Shown: positions 8,825-18,623 of the stretch, in pieces
Layout of the letters: every line of letters starts with the position of its first letter
Numbering within the stretch: the first letter of the stretch is position 1
Assembly: GCF_002386445.1 (NCBI RefSeq)
Contig: NZ_DGIR01000014.1
Coordinates: 1 to 64,000, forward strand
DNA: 64,000 bases
Source of the DNA: Pseudomonas sp. UBA4617
GTDB taxonomy: Bacteria; Pseudomonadota; Gammaproteobacteria; Pseudomonadales; Pseudomonadaceae
Direction: 5' to 3'
Program-made: the position numbers and the translations under genes
The notes under the pieces: model-generated
What the model was told of the DNA's origin: nothing
The model's input: only the letters and a program-made list of their open reading frames with translations
Database searches by the model: none

Positions 8825-9976
8825 ATGACGGCCCCAGCCGAGCTTTCGCCCACCCTTCAACTGGCCTGCGACCTGATCCGTCGTCCCTCGGTCACCCCCG
8901 TCGACGCCGACTGCCAGGCGCAAATGATGAACCGCCTGGGCGCCGTGGGCTTCCAGCTGGAACCGATGCGTATCGAGGACGTCGACAACTTCTGGGCCAC
9001 CCACGGCACCCAGGACGGCCCGGTGCTGTGCTTCGCCGGCCACACCGACGTGGTGCCCACCGGCCCGGTGCAGCAATGGCAGCATGAACCGTTCAAGGCG
9101 CTGATCGACGCCGACGGCATGCTCTGCGGTCGTGGTGCCGCCGACATGAAAGGCAGCCTGGCCTCCATGGTGATTGCCAGCGAGCGCTTCGTGCAGGACT
9201 ACCCGAACCACCGGGGCAAGGTCGCGTTCCTGATCACCAGCGACGAGGAAGGCCCGGCCCACCACGGCACCAAGGCGGTGGTCGAGCGCCTGAAAGCGCG
9301 CAACGAACGCCTGGACTGGTGCATCGTCGGCGAGCCGTCCAGCACCACCCTGCTCGGTGACGTGGTCAAGAACGGCCGCCGTGGCTCGCTGGGCGCCAAG
9401 CTGACCGTGCGCGGCAAGCAGGGCCACGTGGCCTACCCGCACCTGGCGCGCAACCCGATCCACCTGGCCGCCCCGGCCCTGGCCGAACTGGCTGCCGAGC
9501 ACTGGGACGAGGGCAACGCGTTCTTCCCGCCGACCAGCTTCCAGATCTCCAACCTCAACGCTGGCACCGGTGCCACCAACGTGGTCCCGGGCGAACTGAC
9601 CGCGCTGTTCAACTTCCGCTTCTCCACCGAGTCCACCGTCGAAGGCCTGCAGGCGCGGGTGGCGGCCATTCTCGACAAGCATCAACTGGACTGGTCGATC
9701 GACTGGGCTCTGTCGGGCCTGCCGTTCCTCACCGAACCCGGCGAGCTGCTGGACGCGGTTTCGGCCAGCATCAAGGGCGTCACCGGCCGCGATACCCAGC
9801 CGTCCACCAGCGGTGGTACTTCCGATGGCCGCTTCATCGCCACCATGGGCACCCAGGTGGTCGAGCTCGGCCCGGTCAACGCCACCATCCATCAGGTTGA
9901 CGAGCGGATCCTGGCCAGCGACCTCGACCTGTTGACCGAAATCTACTACCAGACCCTGGTCCGGTTGCTCGCCTGA
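8825..9976 (+). CDS. dapE: Succinyl-diaminopimelate desuccinylase
   Basis: An M20A-family dizinc hydrolase of 383 residues that releases succinate from N-succinyl-LL-DAP, the step after aminotransfer in the lysine pathway that dapD starts. Metal ligands are visible: H73 in AGHTDVVPTG, D107 in GAADMKGS, and the E141-E142 pair in SDEEGPA. TSGGTSDGRF near the C-terminus is the family's substrate-binding loop. The stop shares one base with the rlmA start (TGATG), so the two are translationally coupled. Confidence 0.96.
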   Translation: MTAPAELSPTLQLACDLIRRPSVTPVDADCQAQMMNRLGAVGFQLEPMRIEDVDNFWATHGTQDGPVLCFAGHTDVVPTGPVQQWQHEPFKALIDADGMLCGRGAADMKGSLASMVIASERFVQDYPNHRGKVAFLITSDEEGPAHHGTKAVVERLKARNERLDWCIVGEPSSTTLLGDVVKNGRRGSLGAKLTVRGKQGHVAYPHLARNPIHLAAPALAELAAEHWDEGNAFFPPTSFQISNLNAGTGATNVVPGELTALFNFRFSTESTVEGLQARVAAILDKHQLDWSIDWALSGLPFLTEPGELLDAVSASIKGVTGRDTQPSTSGGTSDGRFIATMGTQVVELGPVNATIHQVDERILASDLDLLTEIYYQTLVRLLA

Positions 9977-10788
9977 TGCTCGCCTGCCCCCTTTGCCAGG
10001 CGCCGCTGAGCCGGCTCGACAACGGCGTGGTGTGCCCGGCCGGGCACCGCTTCGACCGCGCCCGCCAGGGTTACCTGAACCTGTTGCCGGTGCAGCACAA
10101 GAACAGCCGCGACCCGGGTGACAACCAGGCCATGGTCGAGGCTCGTCGCGATTTCCTCGATGCCGGCCACTACGCCCCGGTGGCCCGCCGCCTGGCCGAG
10201 CTGGCCGCCGAGCGCCAGCCCTCTGCCTGGCTGGACATCGGTTGCGGCGAGGGCTATTACACCGCGCAGCTCGCCCAGGCCCTGCCGACCGCCGAGGGCT
10301 ATGCCCTGGACATCTCCCGCGAGGCGGTCAAGCGCGCCTGCCGCCGCGCGCCCGAAGTCACCTGGATGGTCGCCAGCATGGCCCGGGTACCACTGGCCGA
10401 CGCCAGCTGCCAATTCATCGCCAGCGTATTCAGCCCGCTCGACTGGGCCGAGGCCAAGCGCCTGCTCAGCCCCGGCGGCGGCCTGATGCGAGTCGGCCCC
10501 ACCAGCGGCCACCTGATGGAACTGCGCGAAGTGCTCTACGATGAGGTACGCCCTTACGCCGATGACAAGCACCTGGCGTTGGTCCCCGAAGGCATGGCCC
10601 ATGCCCACAGCGAAACCCTCGAGTTTCGCCTGAGCCTGGTCGCGCCCAAGGCCCGCGCCGACCTGCTGGCCATGACCCCGCACGGCTGGCGCGCCAGTGC
10701 CGAAAGGCGTGCCCGGGTGATCGACCAGCCCGAGCCGTTCGAAGTCACCGTTTCCATGCGTTACGACTATTTCCTGCGCCAAGACTGA
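9976..10788 (+). CDS. rlmA: 23S rRNA (guanine-745-N1)-methyltransferase
   Basis: A 270-residue SAM-dependent methyltransferase. The N-terminus has the RlmA zinc site: C4, C7, C20 and H24 (MLACPLCQ and VVCPAGHRFD), followed by ARQGYLNLL. The SAM-binding motif is WLDIGCGEGYYTAQL near residue 82. It is coupled to dapE by a one-base overlap. RlmA (RrmA) methylates G745 in Gram-negatives; RlmA-II members methylate G748, so the precise base is inferred from phylum. Confidence 0.9.
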   Translation: MLACPLCQAPLSRLDNGVVCPAGHRFDRARQGYLNLLPVQHKNSRDPGDNQAMVEARRDFLDAGHYAPVARRLAELAAERQPSAWLDIGCGEGYYTAQLAQALPTAEGYALDISREAVKRACRRAPEVTWMVASMARVPLADASCQFIASVFSPLDWAEAKRLLSPGGGLMRVGPTSGHLMELREVLYDEVRPYADDKHLALVPEGMAHAHSETLEFRLSLVAPKARADLLAMTPHGWRASAERRARVIDQPEPFEVTVSMRYDYFLRQD

Positions 10789-10804
10789 GCACACCGGAGC
10801 CCTT

Positions 10805-11179
10805 ATGCGCCAACCTGATATCGAGATCTACCTGAAGGACGCCGACGTCGACCACAAGCAGATTGCCGAGTGGCTTGGCCAGGCGATCGGCCCGTGCAGC
10901 GAATGGCAGCAGAAAGGCCAGACCTTCAAATGCCAGGCCGGTAACATTCCGGTCACCTGGTTACCCAAAGCTGTAGGGAAATGGAACAGCCTTTACCTGG
11001 AAAGCGACCAGACGCCCTGGGCCGATGACGTTGCCTGCGCCCGCGCCGCTTTCGCCGCGCTGGGTGTGGAAGTGCGCTGCGCGCCCGGTGGCTGGGTGGA
11101 AGAGGACGGGGAAGAGGATGCTGACCGCTGGATCCGCATCAGTGCCGACGGTGAAGAGGAGATCACCTGGCGTACCTGA
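10805..11179 (+). CDS. Conserved hypothetical protein, about 124 residues
   Basis: I do not recognise a named family. The protein is small, acidic and apparently cytoplasmic, with no signal peptide or membrane segment. It has two cysteines in the first third (GPCSEW, FKCQAG) and two more later (DVACAR, VRCAPGGW), and ends in a very acidic tail (EEDGEEDADRW then SADGEEEITW). It begins 17 bases after rlmA with the purine-rich CACACCGGAG upstream, so it probably belongs to the dapE-rlmA transcript. Codon use matches its neighbours. Confidence 0.75.
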   Translation: MRQPDIEIYLKDADVDHKQIAEWLGQAIGPCSEWQQKGQTFKCQAGNIPVTWLPKAVGKWNSLYLESDQTPWADDVACARAAFAALGVEVRCAPGGWVEEDGEEDADRWIRISADGEEEITWRT

Positions 11180-11193
11180 ACACGGGGTATTCC

Positions 11194-11280
11194 TGTGGGA
11201 GCCAGGCTTGCCGGCGATGCAGGCAACACGGTACCTGGCACCGGCCTCGCCGGTAATCGCCGGCAAGCCAGCTCCCACAA
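11194..11280. repeat. BIME: two inverted REP units
   Basis: TGTGGGAGCCAGGCTTGCCG on the left mirrors CGGCAAGCCAGCTCCCACAA on the right, with about 40 bases between that themselves pair in part. This is the usual P. putida paired REP layout. It sits between two convergent genes and may end both transcripts. Confidence 0.85.
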
Positions 11281-11300
11281 CAAGCCTTACAGCATGAGGC

Positions 11301-11510
11301 TCAGAGCCCTACTACGTCTTCGGCTTGCAGGCCTTTCTGGCCCTGCACGCAGGCGTATTCGACCCGCTGCCCTTCGACCAGGGTACGATGCCCCTCACCG
11401 CGAATCGCCCGATAGTGGACGAACACATCCGCACCACCTTCGCGCTGAATGAAGCCATAACCCTTGGCATCGTTGAACCACTTTACATTCCCAGTCTCAC
11501 GAGACGACAT
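11301..11510 (-). CDS. Cold-shock domain protein (CspA family)
   Basis: A single cold-shock domain of 69 residues, an OB-fold RNA/ssDNA chaperone. RNP1 is KGYGFIQ near residue 17 and RNP2 is DVFVHYRAI near 29. It is more divergent than the major CapB/CspA-type proteins (GGADVFVHYRAIRGEGHRTL and a C-terminal CVQGQKGLQAEDVVGL), so it may be a non-cold-inducible paralogue. The start ATG is about 230 bases from plsB in divergent orientation, leaving room for a structured 5' leader, common for csp genes, though I could not identify one. Confidence 0.9.
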   Translation of the reverse strand: MSSRETGNVKWFNDAKGYGFIQREGGADVFVHYRAIRGEGHRTLVEGQRVEYACVQGQKGLQAEDVVGL

Positions 11511-11741
11511 CTGAACTACTCCGGATTTTTATTGTGAAGATCGCCTTGCAGACACGAGGCCTCCGCCACGTGCCGACGCCGCTTGCGCAAATATCCTGCA
11601 AGTGGCAGGCCGAGTATATGACACAGAACAAAAAAATTTGATGACCGTCGCGCCGTTCGGCGATTTTTGCTGAACTTGCGCGGATACGGCAGACTAATTG
11701 GCCAGATAACCACTGAACTTCACACCCAGGGCACACACCCC

Positions 11742-14228
11742 ATGACCCGTTCCCCCCTGCGCCGCCTGATCTTCGGCGCCCTGCGTCGCCTGTTGTACCT
11801 GTGGGTGCGCTCCGAAACCATCAACCAGTCCTCCGTCACCCTCAAGCTCGACCGCAGCCGTCCGGTGTTCTATGCCCTGCCCTCGCCCGCCCTCACCGAC
11901 CTGGCCGTGCTTGACCACGAATGCACCAAGGCGGGTCTGCCGCGCCCGGTGCTGCCGGTGGCGGTGGGCCCGCTGCAGGAACCGGCTGCATTCTTCTACC
12001 TGACCCCGGACCCGGACTGGCTCGGCCGCCACGACAAGCGTGGCGCGCCACCTACCCTGGAGCGCCTGATAACCGCCATCAGCCAGCATGCCGAAGAGGA
12101 CGCGCAGATCATCCCGGTCAGTGTTTTCTGGGGCCAGACCCCGGCCAGTGAGTCCAGCCCGTGGAAGCTGCTGTTCGCCGACAGCTGGGCGGTAACCGGG
12201 CGCCTGCGCCGCCTGCTGACCGTGCTGGTGCTGGGGCGCAAGACCCGCGTGCAGTTCTCGGCACCAATCCACCTGCGCGAACTGGTGCAGCACAACAAGG
12301 GCCACGAACGTACCGTGCGCATGGCCCAGCGCCTGATGCGCGTGCATTTTCGCAACCTCAAGACTGCCGTCATCGGCCCGGACATCTCGCATCGACGCAC
12401 GCTGGTCAAGGGCCTGATCCATGCGCCGCAGGTACGCCAGGCCATCCTCGACGAGGCGCAGCGCGAGAACCTGCCGCTGGCCAAGGCCGAAGCGCAGGCG
12501 CTGCGCTATGGCAACGAGATTGCCTCGGACTACACCTACACCGCCATCCGCTTCCTCGAAGTGGTGCTCAGCTGGTTCTGGAACAAGATCTACGACGGCA
12601 TCAAGGTCAACCACATCGAGCAGGTGCAAGGCATCGCCCCTGGCAACGAAGTGATCTACGTGCCGTGCCACCGCAGCCACATCGACTATTTGCTGCTGTC
12701 GTACCTGCTGTTCCGTAATGGCCTCACCCCGCCGCACGTGGCCGCAGGCATCAACCTCAACATGCCGCTGGTAGGTAACCTGCTGCGCCGTGGCGGTGCC
12801 TTCTTCATGCGCCGTACCTTCAAGGGCAACCCGCTGTATACCGCGGTGTTCAACGAGTACCTGCACACCCTCTATACCAAGGGCTTCCCGGTGGAATACT
12901 TTGTCGAGGGTGGTCGTTCGCGTACCGGGCGCATGCTGCAACCGCGTACTGGCATGCTGGCCATCACCCTGCGCAGCTTCCTGCGCTCATCGCGCACGCC
13001 GATCGTCTTCGTGCCGGTGTACATCGGCTACGAGCGCGTGCTCGAAGGCCGGACCTACCTGGGCGAACTGCGCGGGGCCAGCAAGAAGAAGGAGTCGATC
13101 TTCGACATCTTCAAGGTGTTCGGCGCGCTCAAGCAACGCTTTGGCCAGGTCTACGTCAACTTCGGCGAACCGATCCGCCTGGCCGGTTTCCTCGATCAGC
13201 AGCAGCCGGGCTGGCGGGAACAGGACCATGGTCCGCAGTATCGTCCGGACTGGCTCAATGCCACCACCACCCGCCTGGGCGAAACCGTGGCACGCCACCT
13301 CAACGAGGCGGCGGCGATCAACCCGGTCAACCTGGTGGCCCTGGCACTGCTGTCGACCAGCCGCCTGGCCCTGGATGAACGCGCCCTGACCCGCGTGCTC
13401 GACCTGTACCTGGCGCTGCTGCGCCAGGTGCCCTACTCGCCGCACACCACCTTGCCCGAGGGCGACGGCCAGGCATTGATCGAACACGTGCGCAGCATGA
13501 GCCTGGTGGCCGAGCAGAAGGATGCCCTGGGCCGCATCCTGTATCTGGATGAAAGCAACGCGGTGCTGATGACCTATTACCGCAACAACGTGCTGCACAT
13601 CTTCGCCCTGCCAGCCCTGCTGGCCAGCTTCTTCCTCAGCAGCTCACGCCTGAGCCGTGAACTCCTGGGCCAGTATGTGCATGCGCTGTACCCATACCTG
13701 CAGGGCGAACTGTTCCTGCGCTGGGCACCAGAGCAGTTGGACGAAGTGATCGACCAGTGGCTGGCCGCACTGGTCGAACAGGGCCTGCTGCGCCAGGACC
13801 AGAACCTGTACATCCGCCCCGCACCCAGCTCAAGGCAGTTCGTCTTGCTGACCCTGCTCGCCCGCAGCATCACCCAGACCCTGCAGCGCTTCTACATGGC
13901 TACCTCACTACTGCTCAACAGCGGGCAGCACAGCCTCAGCGCCGAAGCACTGGAAGACCTGTGCGTGATGATGGCTCAGCGCCTGTCGATCCTGCATGGC
14001 CTGAACGCCCCGGAATTCTTCGACAAGACGCTGTTCCGCCACTTCATCCACACCTTGCTCGAGCAGGGCGTGCTGCAGGCCGACAGCCAAGGCAAGCTGG
14101 GCTACCACGACAAGCTTGGCGAGCTGGCCGAAGGCGTGGCCAAGCGGGTGTTGTCGGCCGAACTGCGCCTGTCGATCCGTCAGGTGGCGCTGCACCGCGA
14201 TGACGGCCTGGAAAGTTCGACCCTGTAA
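11742..14228 (+). CDS. plsB: Glycerol-3-phosphate 1-O-acyltransferase
   Basis: Catalyses the first committed acylation of sn-glycerol-3-phosphate in phospholipid synthesis at the inner membrane. The 828-residue length fits PlsB (usually 800-835). Acyltransferase blocks appear in order: the HX4D motif in PCHRSHIDYLL near residue 311, GGAFFMRRTFKG, FVEGGRSRTGR, and IVFVPVYIGYE. The start ATG at 11742 gives MTRSPLRRLIFG; an in-frame ATG 25 codons upstream would add unrelated sequence. The position next to YbaY-like and DUF4197 genes and the efflux operon follows the P. aeruginosa plsB region. Confidence 0.96.
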   Translation: MTRSPLRRLIFGALRRLLYLWVRSETINQSSVTLKLDRSRPVFYALPSPALTDLAVLDHECTKAGLPRPVLPVAVGPLQEPAAFFYLTPDPDWLGRHDKRGAPPTLERLITAISQHAEEDAQIIPVSVFWGQTPASESSPWKLLFADSWAVTGRLRRLLTVLVLGRKTRVQFSAPIHLRELVQHNKGHERTVRMAQRLMRVHFRNLKTAVIGPDISHRRTLVKGLIHAPQVRQAILDEAQRENLPLAKAEAQALRYGNEIASDYTYTAIRFLEVVLSWFWNKIYDGIKVNHIEQVQGIAPGNEVIYVPCHRSHIDYLLLSYLLFRNGLTPPHVAAGINLNMPLVGNLLRRGGAFFMRRTFKGNPLYTAVFNEYLHTLYTKGFPVEYFVEGGRSRTGRMLQPRTGMLAITLRSFLRSSRTPIVFVPVYIGYERVLEGRTYLGELRGASKKKESIFDIFKVFGALKQRFGQVYVNFGEPIRLAGFLDQQQPGWREQDHGPQYRPDWLNATTTRLGETVARHLNEAAAINPVNLVALALLSTSRLALDERALTRVLDLYLALLRQVPYSPHTTLPEGDGQALIEHVRSMSLVAEQKDALGRILYLDESNAVLMTYYRNNVLHIFALPALLASFFLSSSRLSRELLGQYVHALYPYLQGELFLRWAPEQLDEVIDQWLAALVEQGLLRQDQNLYIRPAPSSRQFVLLTLLARSITQTLQRFYMATSLLLNSGQHSLSAEALEDLCVMMAQRLSILHGLNAPEFFDKTLFRHFIHTLLEQGVLQADSQGKLGYHDKLGELAEGVAKRVLSAELRLSIRQVALHRDDGLESSTL

Positions 14229-14305
14229 AGGGTTCGGCGGCCAGCAAAATCCGCTAAAGTCCCTGGGGTTGGCCACAAGCCAGCCCCAAGGAAAACGGAG
14301 ACTCC

Positions 14306-14704
14306 ATGAAAAAGCTCTTTATGCTGTGTTGCGCATCCCTGCTCGCAGCCTGTTCCAGCCACACCCCGCCCAGCCAGGCCAGCCTGGATGGCGAAGTCTT
14401 CTACCTGCAGCGCAGCGCGCTGCCAGCGACCGCCACCCTCAGTGTGGAGCTGCAGGATGTGTCGCTGATGGACGCCCCGGCGGTGGTGCTGGCCCGCCAG
14501 GCCGGCCCGGTCAAAGGCAACGTACCGCTGCCCTTCCACCTCGCCTACGACCCGTCCCAGGTCAAGCCCGGCCACCGCTATGCGGTCAGCGCGCGCATCG
14601 AACTGGATGGCAGGCTGCTGTTCATCAACACCGAACACCATGGCGTCAGGCTTGACGGCAATGACCCGCAGTCCGTGCGGATAAAGGTCGATCCGGTCCG
14701 CTGA
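14306..14704 (+). CDS. YbaY-family lipoprotein
   Basis: A predicted lipoprotein of 132 residues: MKKLFMLCCASLLAAC with the lipid-anchored cysteine at position 16. The mature part contains LDGEVFYLQRSALPATATL and the later RYAVSARIELDGRLLFIN, both typical of the YbaY/YscW family (beta-sandwich, chaperone-like outer-membrane lipoproteins). The exact role is unknown. It lies 77 bases after plsB and 33 bases before the DUF4197 gene, so the three may form one transcript. Confidence 0.82.
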   Translation: MKKLFMLCCASLLAACSSHTPPSQASLDGEVFYLQRSALPATATLSVELQDVSLMDAPAVVLARQAGPVKGNVPLPFHLAYDPSQVKPGHRYAVSARIELDGRLLFINTEHHGVRLDGNDPQSVRIKVDPVR

Positions 14705-14737
14705 TACCCGTATTCATCTGTCTACAAGGAAAGCTTC

Positions 14738-15424
14738 ATGTTCCGCACCACCCTGCGTTTTACCACCCTGTGCGCCGGCCTGCTGCTGTCGGCCAGTGCA
14801 CTGGCCCTGTCGCTGGGCGACCTGAGCCAGAAAGACGCCACCGGCGGCCTGAAGGATGCCCTGACCCAAGGCGCGCAACTGGCCGTCAAGCAGCTGAGCG
14901 CCCCGGGTGGCTTCAGCAACGACCCGGACGTGCGTATCGAGCTGCCGGGCAACCTGGGCAAGGCCGCCAAGGCGATGAAGATGTTCGGCAAGGGTGAACA
15001 GGTCGAAGCCCTGGAAACCAGCATGAACAAGGCCGCCGAGGCTGCCGTGCCGCAGGCTCAGGCGATTCTGGTGGATGCCGTCAAGAACATGAGCGTGACC
15101 GATGCCAAGGGCATCCTCAGCGGTGGTGACGATTCGGCGACCCAGTACCTGAACAAGAGCAGCCGTGAGCAGATCCGCGCCAGGTTCCTGCCGATCGTCA
15201 AGCAGGCCACCGACAAGGTTGGCGTGGCCCAGCAGTACAATGCCTTCGCGGCCCAGGCCAAAGGCCTGGGGCTGGTCAAGGACGACGCCAATATCGAGAA
15301 CTACGTGACCGAGAAGGCGCTGGACGGCCTGTTCGAGATGATCGCCAAGCAAGAGCAGAGCATTCGCCAGAACCCGGCTGAAGCGGCTACCAGCCTGGCC
15401 AAGAAAGTGTTTGGCGCGCTGTGA
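14738..15424 (+). CDS. DUF4197 protein, predicted periplasmic
   Basis: A 228-residue protein with a classic Sec signal peptide (FRTTLRFTTLCAGLLLSASALA). The rest is helical and matches the DUF4197 pattern: an N-terminal GLKDALTQGAQLAVKQLS segment, then IELPGNLGKAAKAMKMFG and a C-terminal ALDGLFEMIAKQEQSIRQNP. Function is unknown for this family. It follows the YbaY-like gene closely, and a REP pair separates it from the convergent efflux permease. Confidence 0.85.
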   Translation: MFRTTLRFTTLCAGLLLSASALALSLGDLSQKDATGGLKDALTQGAQLAVKQLSAPGGFSNDPDVRIELPGNLGKAAKAMKMFGKGEQVEALETSMNKAAEAAVPQAQAILVDAVKNMSVTDAKGILSGGDDSATQYLNKSSREQIRARFLPIVKQATDKVGVAQQYNAFAAQAKGLGLVKDDANIENYVTEKALDGLFEMIAKQEQSIRQNPAEAATSLAKKVFGAL

Positions 15425-15450
15425 TGGCCGATGGGCTGCCTTGCAGTCCA

Positions 15451-15527
15451 TCGCGGCACAAGGCCGCTCCTGCCCACCTCCCAAGGGCAGCGCCACACCT
15501 GTAGGAGTGGCCTGGTGTCGCGAAAGG
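15451..15527. repeat. BIME: paired REP of the GGCCTTGTGTCGCG type
   Basis: TCGCGGCACAAGGCCGCTCC on the left is mirrored by GTAGGAGTGGCCTGGTGTCG on the right. It lies between convergent genes and could act as a shared 3' barrier. Confidence 0.75.
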
Positions 15528-15552
15528 AGGGCGAAGCCCTCCCCTGCGAACT

Positions 15553-18500
15553 TCAGCCCTTCTTCACCCTGAACCACGCCGCATACAACGCCGGCAGGAA
15601 CAGCAAGGTCAACACCGTCGCCACGATCAAGCCGCCCATGATCGCCACCGCCATTGGCCCGTAGAACACACTGCGCGACAACGGGATCATCGCCAGCACC
15701 GCCGCCAGTGCGGTCAGCACGATCGGTCTGAAACGCCGCACCGTGGCCTCGATGATCGCCTGCCAACGGTCCAGGCCCGCCGCGATGTCCTGCTCGATCT
15801 GGTCCACCAGGATCACCGAGTTGCGCATGATCATCCCGGCCAGGGCAATGGTGCCGAGCATGGCGACAAAGCCGAACGGTTGGCGGAACACCAGCAGGAA
15901 CAGGGTTACGCCAATCAGCCCCAGCGGCGCGGTGAGGAACACCATCACCGTGCGCGAGAAGCTGCGCAGCTGAATCATCAGCAAGCTCAGCACCACCACC
16001 ACGAACAGCGGCATGCCGGCATTCACCGACTTCTGCCCGCGCTCGGAGTCCTCCACCGTACCTCCCACCTCCAGCAGGTAGCCGTCAGGCAGGTTGGCGC
16101 GGATCTCCTTCAGGGTCGGCTCGATCTGCTTCACCAGCGTCGCCGGCTGCTGCTGGTCATAGATGTCAGCACGCACGGTCACCGTCGGCAAGCGATTGCG
16201 GTGCCAGATGATGCCTTCCTCGAAGCCGTACTCCAGGGTTGCCACTTGCGACAACGCCACGCTCTGGCCATTGTCGGTGGGCAACGCCAGGCTGCCGAGG
16301 TTGCCCAGCTCGTTGCGTTCCTGGCGGGTGCCACGCAGCAGGATCTCGATCAGTTCGTTGTCTTCGCGGTACTGGCTGACCGTGCTACCGGTCAGCGAGC
16401 TTTGCAGGAAGCCCGCCAAGTGCGCGGTAGTCACGCCCAAGGCACGCGCTCGGTCCTGGTCGATTTCCAGGAATACCGCCTTGCTCGGTTCTTCCCAATC
16501 CAGGTGCACGTTCACCACATGCGGGTTCTCGCGCACCTTGTCGGCCACTGCGCGAGCCAACGCACGGACTTTCTCGATGTGCTCGCCGGTCACCCGGAAC
16601 TGTACCGGATAGCCCACGGGCGGGCCGTTTTCCAGGCGGGTGACCCGGGCGCGCAAGTCGGGGAACTGCTGGTCGACGGTGCTGATCAGCCAACTGCGCA
16701 GGCGCTCGCGGTCTTCCATCGACTTGGCCAGCACCACGAACTGGGCGAAGCTGGCCGCCGGCAGTTGCTGGTCCAGCGGCAGGTAGAAGCGCGGCGAGCC
16801 GGTACCCACGTAGGCCACGTAGTTGTCGATGCCGTCCTGTTGCTTGAGCAGTGCTTCCAGTTGCTTGACCCGCTCGGCAGTGTTGGCCAGCGAGGCACCT
16901 TCGGCCAGCTTCAGGTCAACCATCAGCTCCGGGCGCCCGGAGGCCGGGAAGAACTGCTGCGGCACGAAACGGAACAGCAGAATGCTGCCGACAAAGGCGG
17001 CCAGGGTCAGCAGGATGACGGTCTTGCGCCGCCGTACGCACCACTCCACCACCCGCCGCACGCGTTGGTAGAACGGCGTAGCGTAAGGGTCTGGCGCGTG
17101 GCCGTCCTTGCCATGCCGCGTGGCATGCAACCTGGCCAGGTCGGGCAGCAGGCGCTCGCCCAGGTAAGGCACGAATACCACGGCGGCCACCCAGGAGGTG
17201 AGCAAGGCGATGGTCACAACCTGGAAGATCGAACGGGTGTATTCACCCGTGCTGGAAGCTGCCGTGGCAATTGGCAGGAAGCCGGCCGCGGTGATCAGGG
17301 TGCCGGTGAGCATCGGGAAGGCGGTGCTGGTCCAGGCATGGCTGGCCGCCTTGAGCCGGTCATAGCCCTGCTCCATCTTGATCGCCATCATTTCCACGGC
17401 AATGATCGCGTCATCCACCAGCAGGCCCAGCGCCAGCACCAGCGCGCCAAGGGAGATCTTGTGCAGGCCGATACCGAAGTAGTGCATGGCGGCAAAGGTC
17501 ATGGCCAGCACCAGCGGAATGGCCAGCGCCACCACCAGGCCGGTGCGCAGGCCCAGCGAGAAGAAGCTCACCAGCAGCACGATGACCAGCGCTTCGACCA
17601 GCACCTGGATGAATTCGCCCACACCAGCCTTGACCGCCGCCGGCTGGTCGGAAACCTTGCGCAGCTCCATGCCGGCCGGCAGGCTGCGCGCCAGGCGTTC
17701 GAACTCGGCTTCCAGAGCCTTGCCGAGCACCAGGATATCGCCACCGTCCTTCATCGACACAGCCAGGCCGATGGCATCCTCGCCCATGAAGCGCATGCGC
17801 GGTGCGGGAGGGTCGTTGAAGCCCCGGTGCACCTCGGCGACGTCACCGATACGGAAGGTACGGTCACCTACCCGGATAGGGAACTGGCGGATCTGCTCGA
17901 CGCTGCCGAAACGCCCGCTCACCCGCAGTTGCAGACGCTCAGTGGGCGTTTCGAAGAAGCCGGCGGTGCTGACCGCGTTCTGCTCCTGCAGCGCCTGCTG
18001 CACGGCCTCCATCGGCACGCCGAGGGTGGCCAGCTTGAGGTTGGACAGCTCGATCCAGACCTTCTCGTCCTGCAGGCCGACCAGCTCGACCTTGCCCACG
18101 TCCTTGACCCGCTGCAGCTGGATCTGGATACGGTCGGCATAGTCCTTGAGCACGGCATAGTCGAAACCTTGCCCGGTCAGCGCATAAATGTTGCCGAAGG
18201 TGGTGCCGAACTCGTCGTTGAAGAACGGGCCCTGGATCTCCGGCGGCAGGGTGTGGCGGATGTCCGCGACCTTCTTGCGGATCTGGTACCACAGCTCGGG
18301 GATGTCCTTGGAGTGCAGCGAATCGCGGGCCATGAAGGTGACCTGCGATTCGCCGGGACGGGAGAACGAGACGATCTTTTCGTACTCGCCGGTTTCCATC
18401 AGTTTCTTCTCGATGCGCTCGGTAACCTGGCGCGACACTTCCTCAGCGCTGGCGCCCGGCCACAGGGTACGGATGACCATGGCCTTGAAGGTGAACGGCG

Positions 18501-18618
18501 GGTCTTCGCTCTGGCCGAGCTTGGTGTAGGACATCGCGCCAATGGCCGCCAGCAGGACCATCAGGAACAGGACGATCTGGCGGTTGCGCAGTGCCCAGGC
18601 AGAAAGGTTGAAACCCAT
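15553..18618 (-). CDS. mexK: RND multidrug efflux permease (MexK-like)
   Basis: The inner-membrane proton-driven pump of a tripartite efflux system, 1021 residues. It has the RND layout: a first helix at about 10-30, a large periplasmic loop, helices 2-6 with the proton-relay pair D402-D403 (LLVDDAIIAVEMM), a second periplasmic loop, then helices to the C-terminus. The opening ALRNRQIVLFLMVLL and KLGQSEDPPFTFKAMVI resemble MexK/TriC-type rather than MexB-type pumps. It starts 5 bases after mexJ. Length (MexK about 1025), partner gene and neighbourhood point to mexK. No outer-membrane channel gene is adjacent, as for P. aeruginosa mexJK, which borrows OprM or OpmH. Confidence 0.82.
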   Translation of the reverse strand: MGFNLSAWALRNRQIVLFLMVLLAAIGAMSYTKLGQSEDPPFTFKAMVIRTLWPGASAEEVSRQVTERIEKKLMETGEYEKIVSFSRPGESQVTFMARDSLHSKDIPELWYQIRKKVADIRHTLPPEIQGPFFNDEFGTTFGNIYALTGQGFDYAVLKDYADRIQIQLQRVKDVGKVELVGLQDEKVWIELSNLKLATLGVPMEAVQQALQEQNAVSTAGFFETPTERLQLRVSGRFGSVEQIRQFPIRVGDRTFRIGDVAEVHRGFNDPPAPRMRFMGEDAIGLAVSMKDGGDILVLGKALEAEFERLARSLPAGMELRKVSDQPAAVKAGVGEFIQVLVEALVIVLLVSFFSLGLRTGLVVALAIPLVLAMTFAAMHYFGIGLHKISLGALVLALGLLVDDAIIAVEMMAIKMEQGYDRLKAASHAWTSTAFPMLTGTLITAAGFLPIATAASSTGEYTRSIFQVVTIALLTSWVAAVVFVPYLGERLLPDLARLHATRHGKDGHAPDPYATPFYQRVRRVVEWCVRRRKTVILLTLAAFVGSILLFRFVPQQFFPASGRPELMVDLKLAEGASLANTAERVKQLEALLKQQDGIDNYVAYVGTGSPRFYLPLDQQLPAASFAQFVVLAKSMEDRERLRSWLISTVDQQFPDLRARVTRLENGPPVGYPVQFRVTGEHIEKVRALARAVADKVRENPHVVNVHLDWEEPSKAVFLEIDQDRARALGVTTAHLAGFLQSSLTGSTVSQYREDNELIEILLRGTRQERNELGNLGSLALPTDNGQSVALSQVATLEYGFEEGIIWHRNRLPTVTVRADIYDQQQPATLVKQIEPTLKEIRANLPDGYLLEVGGTVEDSERGQKSVNAGMPLFVVVVLSLLMIQLRSFSRTVMVFLTAPLGLIGVTLFLLVFRQPFGFVAMLGTIALAGMIMRNSVILVDQIEQDIAAGLDRWQAIIEATVRRFRPIVLTALAAVLAMIPLSRSVFYGPMAVAIMGGLIVATVLTLLFLPALYAAWFRVKKG

Positions 18619-18623
18619 CGGAC

